Below, piece after piece: positions 43,428 through 51,552 of a stretch of DNA of 64,000 bases (the stretch's first letter is position 1; the number at the start of each line of letters is the position of its first letter). A program made the position numbers and the translations under genes. Source of the stretch: Treponema succinifaciens DSM 2489 (GTDB taxonomy: Bacteria > Spirochaetota > Spirochaetia > Treponematales > Treponemataceae); the NCBI RefSeq assembly GCF_000195275.1, contig NC_015385.1:1504501-1568500 (forward strand). The letters are read 5' to 3'. A model generated the notes under the pieces. That model was not told where the DNA came from, searched no databases, and was given only the letters and a program-made list of their open reading frames with translations.

Positions 43428-44216
43428 TTACTTTTCGCTCATCATCTCAAGATATGGCTTTGTGTAAACTGAATTTTCAACACGGTCAAAAGTTATATTT
43501 GTAATCGTAATCTGAGTGCGCTCGAACTGAGTTTTTTCGCCGATTTTCTTTCCGCGCAGATTGTCCGTGATAAGCATTTTTACAGGAATATAATAGTTTT
43601 GACTTGCAGACTGAACTATCTGATACGAAGGAATCGCGGTTGTTCTAAGCTTCTGGCCGGAAAGGCTGTAATCTTCCTTTTTGCGCACAAGCCCGTCATT
43701 TTTTGTAACCCAAAGACGTAATTCAGGATAATCCACATTTTGAACTTTTGCCTTTAACACAAACATTACGCATTCAAGTTTTCCAAGCGTTACTTCCGAA
43801 GAACTTTCTATTGAATAATCCCTGTAGTAAAACTGCGGCGCAAAGTCTGAATTGTTCGCGTTTGTATTTTGAAATTTGTCCCGCGCGCTTGTGAATGTAA
43901 ATCTGTGGTCGGCAGGATCATAGAACCAGATATTGTTGTCATACTGAAGATAGCCTTTTCCTTTGTCTTTTGCAGGTCCTGTAACAAGAATTGTCCATTT
44001 TGACTCGCTGTCCCTGCGGTACATAATTGCCTCTGTAGCATTTTTTCCTTCACCGGGCTTTTCTTGAACAACTGAATAAAATCCTTTAAAATCCGTTCCG
44101 TAAAAAGCTGTGTTTTCCTGCGCCTGCTTTAAAAGCTCATCATGGGAAGCCGCAAAAACACAAATTCCTGCGGAAACAAAAAAAATAAAACTGACAATTT
44201 TCTTAAAACTTTTCAT
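43428..44216 (-). CDS. Outer-membrane lipoprotein-sorting protein (LolA-like)
   Basis: The 262-residue protein has a signal peptide (about 1-20, ending CVFAA). Its mature part matches the LolA/RseB half-barrel family: FKGFYSVVQEKPG, KWTILVTGPAKDKGKGYLQYDNNIWFYDP, and LRLWVTKNDGLVRKKEDYSLSGQKLRT. These proteins carry lipoproteins or sense them in the periplasm. The start at 44216 (MKSFKKIVSF) is chosen over 44261 because it begins the signal peptide. It lies downstream of two FtsX-type permeases. Confidence 0.75.
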   Translation of the reverse strand: MKSFKKIVSFIFFVSAGICVFAASHDELLKQAQENTAFYGTDFKGFYSVVQEKPGEGKNATEAIMYRRDSESKWTILVTGPAKDKGKGYLQYDNNIWFYDPADHRFTFTSARDKFQNTNANNSDFAPQFYYRDYSIESSSEVTLGKLECVMFVLKAKVQNVDYPELRLWVTKNDGLVRKKEDYSLSGQKLRTTAIPSYQIVQSASQNYYIPVKMLITDNLRGKKIGEKTQFERTQITITNITFDRVENSVYTKPYLEMMSEK

Positions 44217-44265
44217 AGTCCATCCATTAAATATTTTAAGTTTTAAATTATTAACAAGCATAAAT

Positions 44266-45552
44266 TCATTCTGTTACAGTCAATGCCTGAACTGGCGTAA
44301 TTCTTATAGCGGCTCTAAGCGAAAACAAAACCGCAGTAATTGTAGTAATAATTATAACCATAAAAATGAGCATTGCGCCGCAAAAAGAGTTCATGGGAAC
44401 AATATATCCGTTTGTCAAAAACATATCAAACGCCGGAATAAAAGAAAAATTGAACTGCTTTACAATGAATTCCAAAAGCAAGCAAAATCCCAAGCCACAC
44501 GCACAGCCGGAAATTAAAAGCACAAATGCTTCACTAAGCAAAAGCAAAATCACAGAGCCACGTTCCATTCCAATCGCCTTGTAAATTCCGATTTCATTTA
44601 TACGCTTCATTACAATAACTTTATAAGTGCTGCTGATTCCAACGACAATTATTATTACAAGAGCCGCAATTACAAGCGAAGTTATTATTTTCATTGCGTC
44701 AATTATAACGCCCAAATCTTCCATGTTTGCGTCCAAAACTATAAACGCATAAATCGGCTCACTGAATTGTCCGGCTAAAAGCGGATCATAAAAATCGTAC
44801 TTATCATTAACCAACTTGAACATATTGAATTCTTTTTCAAGAAGAGCCTGATATTTTAAAGAGTCTTTTGTAGAAGGAACTGAATCAGGAAAAAATATTC
44901 CGATTCTATTTGCATAGAATTCCGGAGAGCAATAAGCCTTCCGCAGAAAATCAATGTCAACATAAGAAGTGTAAGTTCCAAACACGCTTGAATCTTTGAA
45001 AATGCCTTTTACAACAAGCTGAACAGTATTTATGTATCCAGGTCCGGTTCTAAGCATAAAGGTTATAGAATCTCCAGTTGAAACTTCCAGCATGGATGCG
45101 ATTTTTTCTGAAATCAAAATACCGTTTGTTCCTGCAATTTTGTCTGCGCTTCCCTGCACGTAATTGAATTTTGAAAACAGAATTTTTTCTTTTTCAAAGT
45201 CAACGCCTTTTATTACACGCTGACGGATTTCAACACCTTCATAATAAAAAGAAGCAGAATCCGCATCAAAATCAAACCTTGGGGAAATAATAGTTCCAGC
45301 CGGAAAAACACCAGAAAGTTTTTCAACAAATTCCCGGCAATCGTAAAATTCCAAATTATTTCTTCCGCCTAAGAACTGATAGTTTCCGCCGTAATAAATT
45401 TCAGCCTTCGTAGAAAGAGAATACAACATTCCATTTATAAGAAAAAAAGAAAAAAGTGAAACTCCGGCACCAATAGCGCAAACAAAAAAAAGAGAAATGT
45501 ACTGCCGCCACCTTAAAAGCAACGAGCGAACGGAAAGGTTAACATAATTCAT
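44266..45552 (-). CDS. FtsX/LolE-type ABC transporter permease (second of pair)
   Basis: The 428-residue protein has one N-terminal helix (about 18-42), a large periplasmic domain (about 45-275, MacB-PCD fold) and three C-terminal helices. The last region reads VIVMKRINEIGIYKAIGMERGSVILLLLSEAF and ends AAIRITPVQALTVTE, the standard FtsX-family ending. With the upstream gene it would form the heterodimeric permease of a lipoprotein-releasing or lipid-extracting ABC system. No ATP-binding subunit is present within the window. Confidence 0.85.
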   Translation of the reverse strand: MNYVNLSVRSLLLRWRQYISLFFVCAIGAGVSLFSFFLINGMLYSLSTKAEIYYGGNYQFLGGRNNLEFYDCREFVEKLSGVFPAGTIISPRFDFDADSASFYYEGVEIRQRVIKGVDFEKEKILFSKFNYVQGSADKIAGTNGILISEKIASMLEVSTGDSITFMLRTGPGYINTVQLVVKGIFKDSSVFGTYTSYVDIDFLRKAYCSPEFYANRIGIFFPDSVPSTKDSLKYQALLEKEFNMFKLVNDKYDFYDPLLAGQFSEPIYAFIVLDANMEDLGVIIDAMKIITSLVIAALVIIIVVGISSTYKVIVMKRINEIGIYKAIGMERGSVILLLLSEAFVLLISGCACGLGFCLLLEFIVKQFNFSFIPAFDMFLTNGYIVPMNSFCGAMLIFMVIIITTITAVLFSLRAAIRITPVQALTVTE

Positions 45553-46973
45553 TAGACTGCCCCCTGCATAGCCTGAACAGGATTAACTTTTAAAGCGGTT
45601 CTAACAGGATAAATCCAGCCCAAAAGTCCAAGCAAGACAGAAAGAAGCATTGACTTGCACATAATTGAAAACGACGTAGAAACAACAAGATGGTCAGTTC
45701 CAAAAAGTTGAATCAAAAAAACATTTTTAAATTCAATATTCATGGAAGACAATGCGGCTGTGCATACAGCTCCCAAAATGCAGCCCAAAATTCCAGCCGT
45801 TATTGTAAGCATAAAAGTTTCGGCCATACACTGAAGCGAAACAAAAACTCTTGAAGCTCCCTGCGCTCTTAAAGTTCCAATTTCCTGAGTTCGATTCAGG
45901 ACATTTACAACAAGCGTATTGTTTATGATTATAAATCCTGCCACAAGAATAACAATTACACCCGCATTGAAAATTACACGCATCCAGTAAAGATACAAAG
46001 CTGTGCTTCCGGCGGCAGTTCTCCAGGCAACGGCACGCACTGGCCAGGAATTCTTTTTAAAAATTCTATTTAAATTTCCTATTGTCTTTTTTGAATTTTC
46101 ACCTTGAGAAAGAGAGCAGACTACATAGTTCCAGGAAGAACTGTCAAAAATTTTTGGCTCTTCCAATGCAGGCTGAATTTCTTCAAACGGATTTTCGACA
46201 ACAACTGCACCTACATCTTCAGCATCGTCAAAAAGAGATTCTATATCCAAATCGCTTTCAAGCAAATCTGTTTTTTCTTCTCCAATAAAGGAAGTGTCCG
46301 CAACAGATTCAGACATATCCATAAGCGAACGGACAGTAAAAGCATCGGCAAGAACAATTCTATCCAGCGTGGAATTTTCAACAGGATATTCATAAATGCA
46401 GGAAAGTTTTGCCGCGCGGATTCTAAAAGTCGGACCGTCAACAACAAGAAACTGAACTGTGTCTCCAATAGAGATATTCATTTCCTGCGCATATTTTTTT
46501 GAAAGCATCACGCCTCGTTCAGTATCTGAAAAAGGCGAGCCTTCAAGAATTTTTATAGCAGACATACAGTCCAAATACTTTGCGGCAGGAACTCCAAAAA
46601 TCCATACAGGTGTTCTTTCCCCGTTAAATTCCAAAGCGGCTGTTCCCGTTACCTGCGGAACACTTTTTTCTATTTCAGGAATCGAATTCAGGCAGTCGGA
46701 AATTTCATTAAAAGGAACAAGCGTATTTATTTTTGTAAGAGTTCCCGTTACCGGAGTTTCGTCTCCAAAAAGGCTCAGCGGAATATCACTTTTAGGAAAA
46801 ATCGCAAGGTCACCTGTAAAGCTTTTGGAAAAAACTTTTTCAATTCCGTTTTCTGTGCTGTCAAAAACTGAATTTATAACAGCCATGAGCATAACGGCAA
46901 ACGCAATAAAAAGAACAATAACAAACGAGCTTTTTCTTGATACGATATTCTTAAAAGCCAAATAAAAAAGCAT
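45552..46973 (-). CDS. FtsX/LolE-type ABC transporter permease (first of pair)
   Basis: The 473-residue protein starts MLFYLAFKNIVSRKSSFVIVLFIAFAVML and ends ALKVNPVQAMQGAV, both typical of the MacB/LolE permease family. The periplasmic domain contains an unusual acidic insertion (about 225-270, EEKTDLLESDLDIESLFDDA). A longer frame to 47138 runs through MITE sequence and is rejected. It overlaps the next permease by one base. The ATPase gene that normally goes with such permeases is not upstream; a MITE and then leuA are there instead. Confidence 0.83.
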   Translation of the reverse strand: MLFYLAFKNIVSRKSSFVIVLFIAFAVMLMAVINSVFDSTENGIEKVFSKSFTGDLAIFPKSDIPLSLFGDETPVTGTLTKINTLVPFNEISDCLNSIPEIEKSVPQVTGTAALEFNGERTPVWIFGVPAAKYLDCMSAIKILEGSPFSDTERGVMLSKKYAQEMNISIGDTVQFLVVDGPTFRIRAAKLSCIYEYPVENSTLDRIVLADAFTVRSLMDMSESVADTSFIGEEKTDLLESDLDIESLFDDAEDVGAVVVENPFEEIQPALEEPKIFDSSSWNYVVCSLSQGENSKKTIGNLNRIFKKNSWPVRAVAWRTAAGSTALYLYWMRVIFNAGVIVILVAGFIIINNTLVVNVLNRTQEIGTLRAQGASRVFVSLQCMAETFMLTITAGILGCILGAVCTAALSSMNIEFKNVFLIQLFGTDHLVVSTSFSIMCKSMLLSVLLGLLGWIYPVRTALKVNPVQAMQGAV

Positions 46974-47072
46974 TTTCAGTCCCGGAAAAAAATTACAGCC
47001 GCCCCCCAAAATAAGAGCAACTGCATTATAACAGATTTTTCTATGCAATTCAATGAAGAAAAATTTTTGAGT

Positions 47073-47288
47073 CATGGCAAACGCATTATAAATGTATTCA
47101 GCATAAAACTGGCTCCCAGACACGGTTTTCTGGTTCAAAATCGCGCAATAATGCGCTACACGCTGATTGTTGCAAAGTAACTATAGAACTACCTGCTCAT
47201 GCGGTCTCAACAATCAGAGTGTTTTTGACCCAGAAACCGTTCCTTCGCGCAAACTTTACTTAAATTATTTATAATGCGTTTGCCCTGC
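47073..47288 (+). repeat. MITE copy 3 (about 216 bp, longest form)
   Basis: The ends are CATGGCAAACGCATTATAAA and ATTTATAATGCGTTTGCCCTG. TTTTTGAGT flanks it at 47064-47072 and 47289-47297, a 9-bp target duplication. Inside is a further inverted repeat, CTGATTGTTG (47162) and CAACAATCAG (ending 47218), and the segment CCGTTCCTTCGCGCAAACTT shared with copy 2. It has no reading frame. It separates the permease pair from leuA. Confidence 0.87.
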
Positions 47289-47307
47289 TTTTTGAGTTCT
47301 ATAAAAT

Positions 47308-48990
47308 CTATTTTATCTGGTTCAATGCGCTTACAACAGCGTCAACACCGGCGCGGCCAACGTTAGTCGATTTTCCAGCTCCCCAGTACTGGTTTCCGTC
47401 TTCGCACGTAATCTGTACATAGGCAACTGCGGAAGTATCGTTTCCTGTTCCAATACTATGCTCATGGAATGCCGTTATGCTGAACTTAGGAGCAGGAATT
47501 TCAGAAAGCGCGCCAGCAAATGCATCAAGAGGTCCGTTTCCAGTTTTTCCGATTGAATAGCGTTTTCCTTTCCATTCAACAACAGCGCGGCAAGAAGTAG
47601 ACTCGGAATTTTCTTTTCCTTCAAGATGAGTTTCAGCCAAATCAACAATTGAAAGATTTCCTTTCGCTTCAAGCCAATGCTTAACAAAAAGATTGTAGAT
47701 TTCAGACTTGTCAAGCTCACGCTGGGATTCATCGGCAGCTTTCTTTATCAGCTCGCCAAGAGCAGGATGCATTGCCTTTGGAAGACAAATTCCGTATTCC
47801 TGCTCAAGAATATAAGCCGCTCCGCCTTTTCCAGACTGGCTGTTGATTCTGATGATTCCCTCGTACTGCCTGCCAATGTCGTGCGGATCAATAAGAATGT
47901 AAGGTACATCCCAAAGCGCGTTTTTAGGCATTTTTGTGCGCGCAGCCATTCCTTTTCTAATTGCGTCCTGATGGCTTCCGCTGAACGCAGTAAACACAAG
48001 CTCGCCAACATAAGGAGTACGCGGATTTATTTCCATTTCCGTAAACTTTGTATAAAGCTCGCCGACGCTCTGAATGTCATGGAAATCAAGCTGAGGATCT
48101 ATTCCCTGGCTGTACATATTCAATGCAACATTCACTATGTCTAGATTTCCTGTCCGCTCTCCATTTCCAAAAAGGCAGCCTTCAACTCTGTCTGCTCCGG
48201 CAAGCAAAGCTAGCTCGCAGGAAGCAACGCCAGTTCCACGGTCATTGTGGCAATGTGTGCTTATAATTATGTTCTGGCGGTCGGAAATATGCTCTGCAAA
48301 ATATTCAATCGCATCCGCATAAACATTCGGCGTATAGCATTCAACAGTTGTCGGAAGATTCATAATAATTTTGTTGTCCGCAGAACAGCCCCATTCATTT
48401 TTTACAGCCTCGCAGACTTCAACCGCATAGTCAATTTCAGTATGTGAAAAACTTTCCGGGGAATATTCAAGGCGGATTCTTTTTCTGTCCTCGTCGGAAA
48501 GGCAGGACTTTATGCACTTTACGCCGTCAACCGCAATCTGCTTGATTTCTTCCTTGGATTTATTGAAAGTATATTTTCTCTGCGCAGGTGAAGTCGAATT
48601 ATAAATATGGAAAATCGCCTGTTTGCAGCCCTTGAGAGATTCCATAGTTTTCTTTACAAGAGCCTCACGCGCCTGACACAAAACCTGAATCGTAACATCA
48701 TCAGGAATATGATTTTCTTCAATAAGACGGCGGATAAATTCATATTCAGTGTCGCTTGAAGCAGGAAATCCAACTTCAATTTCTTTAAATCCAAGTTTTA
48801 CAAGCAAATCAAAAAACGCAAGCTTTGTATCAATTCCCATTGGATTTACAAGAGCCTGATTTCCATCTCTTAAATCAACAGAACACCAGACCGGAGCCTT
48901 TGTTATTTTGTTTGAAGGCCACTTTCTGTTCGGAAGCTCAATGTCGCCAACGCGCGCATACTTTCCGTTCGGATTCATACTTGCATTCAT
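47308..48990 (-). CDS. leuA: 2-isopropylmalate synthase
   Basis: LeuA condenses acetyl-CoA with 2-ketoisovalerate, the first step of leucine synthesis. The 560-residue product is of the long LeuA2 type. It has the N-terminal APVWCSVDLRDGNQALVNPM (metal-binding Asp), STHCHNDRGTGVA with the HxH-like metal ligands, GNGERTGNLD, and the C-terminal regulatory domain (VVEWKGKRYSIGKTGNGPLDAF). The start at 48990 is chosen because AAGGGG lies before it. A leucine leader peptide and terminator lie upstream. No other leu gene is adjacent. Confidence 0.92.
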   Translation of the reverse strand: MNASMNPNGKYARVGDIELPNRKWPSNKITKAPVWCSVDLRDGNQALVNPMGIDTKLAFFDLLVKLGFKEIEVGFPASSDTEYEFIRRLIEENHIPDDVTIQVLCQAREALVKKTMESLKGCKQAIFHIYNSTSPAQRKYTFNKSKEEIKQIAVDGVKCIKSCLSDEDRKRIRLEYSPESFSHTEIDYAVEVCEAVKNEWGCSADNKIIMNLPTTVECYTPNVYADAIEYFAEHISDRQNIIISTHCHNDRGTGVASCELALLAGADRVEGCLFGNGERTGNLDIVNVALNMYSQGIDPQLDFHDIQSVGELYTKFTEMEINPRTPYVGELVFTAFSGSHQDAIRKGMAARTKMPKNALWDVPYILIDPHDIGRQYEGIIRINSQSGKGGAAYILEQEYGICLPKAMHPALGELIKKAADESQRELDKSEIYNLFVKHWLEAKGNLSIVDLAETHLEGKENSESTSCRAVVEWKGKRYSIGKTGNGPLDAFAGALSEIPAPKFSITAFHEHSIGTGNDTSAVAYVQITCEDGNQYWGAGKSTNVGRAGVDAVVSALNQIK

Positions 48991-49025
48991 AAATACCCCT
49001 TGTTTTATAAAAATACATTTTAATA

Positions 49026-49058
49026 TAAAAAAAAGACCTGCCGCCAAACGACAGGTCT
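49026..49058 (-). terminator. Leucine attenuator terminator before leuA
   Basis: On the minus strand AGACCTG pairs with CAGGTCT around an 11-base loop and is followed by eight T. It lies between the leucine leader peptide and leuA, where a conditional terminator is expected. Confidence 0.8.
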
Positions 49059-49083
49059 GTAATTTACAATAATAAGCAACTTA

Positions 49084-49149
49084 CTAGCAACCGTCAGTCC
49101 GGCAAACAAAAGAGAAATCTAGTGCTAGTAGAAGAATTGGTTTTTTCAT
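49084..49149 (-). CDS. Leucine leader peptide (21 aa) of the leuA attenuator
   Basis: The short frame reads MKKPILLLALDFSF and ends RTDGC. Four of codons 6-10 encode Leu (CTT CTA CTA GCA CTA). It ends 26 bases before the terminator hairpin, and the DNA between can form a competing hairpin (TTTGCCGGACTGACGGTTGC region). This is the standard design of amino-acid attenuation: ribosome stalling at Leu codons when leucyl-tRNA is scarce allows leuA transcription. No Shine-Dalgarno is seen; the promoter lies so close that the message may be leaderless. Confidence 0.75.
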   Translation of the reverse strand: MKKPILLLALDFSFVCRTDGC

Positions 49150-49157
49150 ATGAATAG

Positions 49158-49187
49158 ACTTTACAGCAAAGCATATAACGATGTCAA
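49158..49187 (-). promoter_or_regulatory. Promoter of the leuA attenuator
   Basis: On the minus strand a perfect TTGACA (49182-49187) is followed after 18 bases by TAAAGT (49158-49163). Eight bases separate the -10 box from the leader-peptide ATG. Confidence 0.5.
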
Positions 49188-49240
49188 GAGAATGAAAATG
49201 AAATGTTTTCAAACATTTTCAAAAATTCCCAAAACAAAAC

Positions 49241-51469
49241 TCAATGCATAAGCACAAAAAGCTTGTTCAGCGAATTTATAAAGTCTTCCGTTGACTCCTT
49301 TAGTTTTTTTAGGAACTCATCATCTCTTAAAGTTCCAAGCACAGCATTTTTTTCCTCTTCATTTCTAAATGTTATTGAGCGGAAATAATCTGTGAAATCT
49401 TTTTCGCGTATAGAAATCGAAGACTCAAGCATATTCATTGCAACAAAAGCAACGTCCTGCAAAATATTTTCAAAGTCGCCGGCATTAAATTCTGTAATTT
49501 TCTTGGAATAAAGAAATTCTATTATATAAACGGAATAGCGCGCCTTATATTCTGTGTAGTTTTTCTGGCAATCATCGTAATAAGCGTGAACTTGCTGCCA
49601 ATTGTTTATACAATGCGATTTTATTTTTTCAAAAAGCCCTTCAACTTTTTCTTCTGGAATCAACTGGCCGCCAACATTGTACCATTTCGTATAAAGCGGA
49701 ATTTTTTCAATTTCAGAAAAATCAGTCTGACAAAGACTTTCGCGGTTGTTTTTTAAAACATATTCCATCAAACTTTCAGCCGCAAAATACTTTAAAACAC
49801 GGCGGTATTCCTTGTAGCCTTGCGCAGGCTTGTAAATAATCGCTCCGAATTTTTTCTGGCAACGGTCATCAGTAAGAAGAAATTTTGAATCTGGATTCTG
49901 ATGAAGATAATCTTTTGCAATCTGAAGAAGCGAAGCGGAATCCTTTGCAGACTTTGCAAGCTCCCGGAATTTTTCAAGAAGCTCAGGATAGGAATTTTCC
50001 TTTGTCATTTTCCGGCAGTCATCAGACGGAAGCTTTAAATATCTTGAAGTAAGTTCAACAAGCCTGTTAACAGAAAAAATAATTTCCTGCACAGTATCCG
50101 GGGCAAGAGGATTCGTTTCAATGTGCTGAACTTTTATAAACCTTTTGTCGCGCGCCTGAAATTTATATTTATTACGCACAATTGCAAACATATTATGCAA
50201 AAACCAGTAAGCAGGAATAATATGAACAGTGCAGTCTTCGTAGCTTGGAGCAACCAAAGAAAATGGATAAGTTATATTCAGCTCATTTACATAGCTACCT
50301 TTTGAAGCAAGAACAAATGAAGCGAATTTTGAATCAAACTTAAAATCCGAGCAAAGTCCAGGCCAGAATCCACGGCCAGCAATCATCTCGCAGTCAGGAC
50401 TTCTTGAATTGTGGTTAGAACCAATTGTCGCCGCAGAAGCTATATTGCTCTGCCCCATTACAGTTGAAGCAATCAGGAATGAAGAATTGTGATGCTGCTC
50501 ATGGAAAGGAAAAATCAAGTTATTTAAAAGCTCGCAGCATGAAACTGTAGAATTGTCTCCAAGCACAGAATTTAAAAGACGTGCGCCGTATTTCAAGTGG
50601 CAGTTTCTTCCAATGACAAAACGGACTGCTATAGCCTGATAAAAAACATGGCTTCCAAAGCCCATTATTCCATTGACCATCTCCACGCCTTCTCCAATCT
50701 GGCTAGGCTCGTCCTCCGAAGAAAGAATTGTAATGTTTTTAAGCTTTAGAGCGCCTTTTATGTAAGCGCATGAACAGATCTTCACATCTTTTAAAAGCGT
50801 TGAATTTTTTATGACAACATCATCTTCTACAATTCCATAAGTTCCAAGCTCTTTTGATTTTCCAAATTCAGTGAGTTCAACAAAACGCTGCATAAGTTCT
50901 TTATCTTCACGGAATCTTGACCATAAAAAAGCATCAGCCGGAATCATATCAGTAAAAGGAAGAACTGCACGCCGGTTATTTTCGTTGCCAACGCCAATCC
51001 AAATTCTATTTGACTCAGGCTCGCCTTCTTTTAAAAGTCCCTCTCCAAATTTTGAATGTTCCGTGCACGACATTTCCATTATATTGAAGAGAATTACACG
51101 AGAGCCGATTTTGTAGTTTTCAAGATACCTTACATTTTGAACAGCGCAATTATCACCAATGCAAACATTCTTTAAATTTGAACTGTAAATTCCTGTCCGA
51201 AGCTTTAAATCATGGAACGAAATTTCAGAATCGAAAAGTTCTCCAATAATAACAGTTCCAGAAAAATCGCTCTGGCGGATTTGCGACGGATTAAATTTCC
51301 CATATTCAGAGCTTACAAAAAAATTTTTCCATTCAGAATCGGACGAAGAATTCCCATTTTTTTCTAGAATTGCAATTTCTTCAGATGTTGGGTTTCTCTT
51401 TCCCTTTATAAAATCAGGATTTATTTTTTTTAAATTATCTATTTTAGAAGATGGAATTATCTTTAGCAT
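49241..51469 (-). CDS. DUF4954 family protein (beta-helix, nucleotidyltransferase-like fold)
   Basis: The 742-residue protein is of the DUF4954 type known from spirochaetes and Bacteroidetes. The N-terminal two-thirds carry hexapeptide-like turns of a left-handed beta-helix (GTVIIGELFDSEISFHDLKL, VIKNSTLLKDVKICSCAYIKGALKLKNI, LLNSVLGDNSTVSCCELLNNL). A conserved segment reads EQHHNSSFLIASTVMGQSNIASAATIGSNHNSR. The rest is helical. The helix part resembles sugar-nucleotide acyltransferases, but the activity is unknown. The start at 51469 replaces the longer frame from 51583, which overlaps the divergent gene and has a promoter inside it. Confidence 0.75.
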   Translation of the reverse strand: MLKIIPSSKIDNLKKINPDFIKGKRNPTSEEIAILEKNGNSSSDSEWKNFFVSSEYGKFNPSQIRQSDFSGTVIIGELFDSEISFHDLKLRTGIYSSNLKNVCIGDNCAVQNVRYLENYKIGSRVILFNIMEMSCTEHSKFGEGLLKEGEPESNRIWIGVGNENNRRAVLPFTDMIPADAFLWSRFREDKELMQRFVELTEFGKSKELGTYGIVEDDVVIKNSTLLKDVKICSCAYIKGALKLKNITILSSEDEPSQIGEGVEMVNGIMGFGSHVFYQAIAVRFVIGRNCHLKYGARLLNSVLGDNSTVSCCELLNNLIFPFHEQHHNSSFLIASTVMGQSNIASAATIGSNHNSRSPDCEMIAGRGFWPGLCSDFKFDSKFASFVLASKGSYVNELNITYPFSLVAPSYEDCTVHIIPAYWFLHNMFAIVRNKYKFQARDKRFIKVQHIETNPLAPDTVQEIIFSVNRLVELTSRYLKLPSDDCRKMTKENSYPELLEKFRELAKSAKDSASLLQIAKDYLHQNPDSKFLLTDDRCQKKFGAIIYKPAQGYKEYRRVLKYFAAESLMEYVLKNNRESLCQTDFSEIEKIPLYTKWYNVGGQLIPEEKVEGLFEKIKSHCINNWQQVHAYYDDCQKNYTEYKARYSVYIIEFLYSKKITEFNAGDFENILQDVAFVAMNMLESSISIREKDFTDYFRSITFRNEEEKNAVLGTLRDDEFLKKLKESTEDFINSLNKLFVLMH

Positions 51470-51476
51470 AAATTCT

Positions 51477-51505
51477 ATTATATACGACAAGTCAATAAAA
51501 GCCAA
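51477..51505 (-). promoter_or_regulatory. Promoter of the DUF4954 gene giving a leaderless mRNA
   Basis: On the minus strand TTGGCT (51500-51505) and a perfect TATAAT (51477-51482) are spaced by 17 bases. Seven bases separate the -10 box from the ATG at 51469. Confidence 0.6.
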
Positions 51506-51552
51506 GAAATATTTCAATTGGAAAAAACAAACATGAATGTTATAATGAAAAC

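Noticed and set aside
47073-47138. N-terminal extension of the first permease to 47138
   Set aside because: The added residues are MITE sequence; the permease family starts at MLFYLAFKNI (46973).
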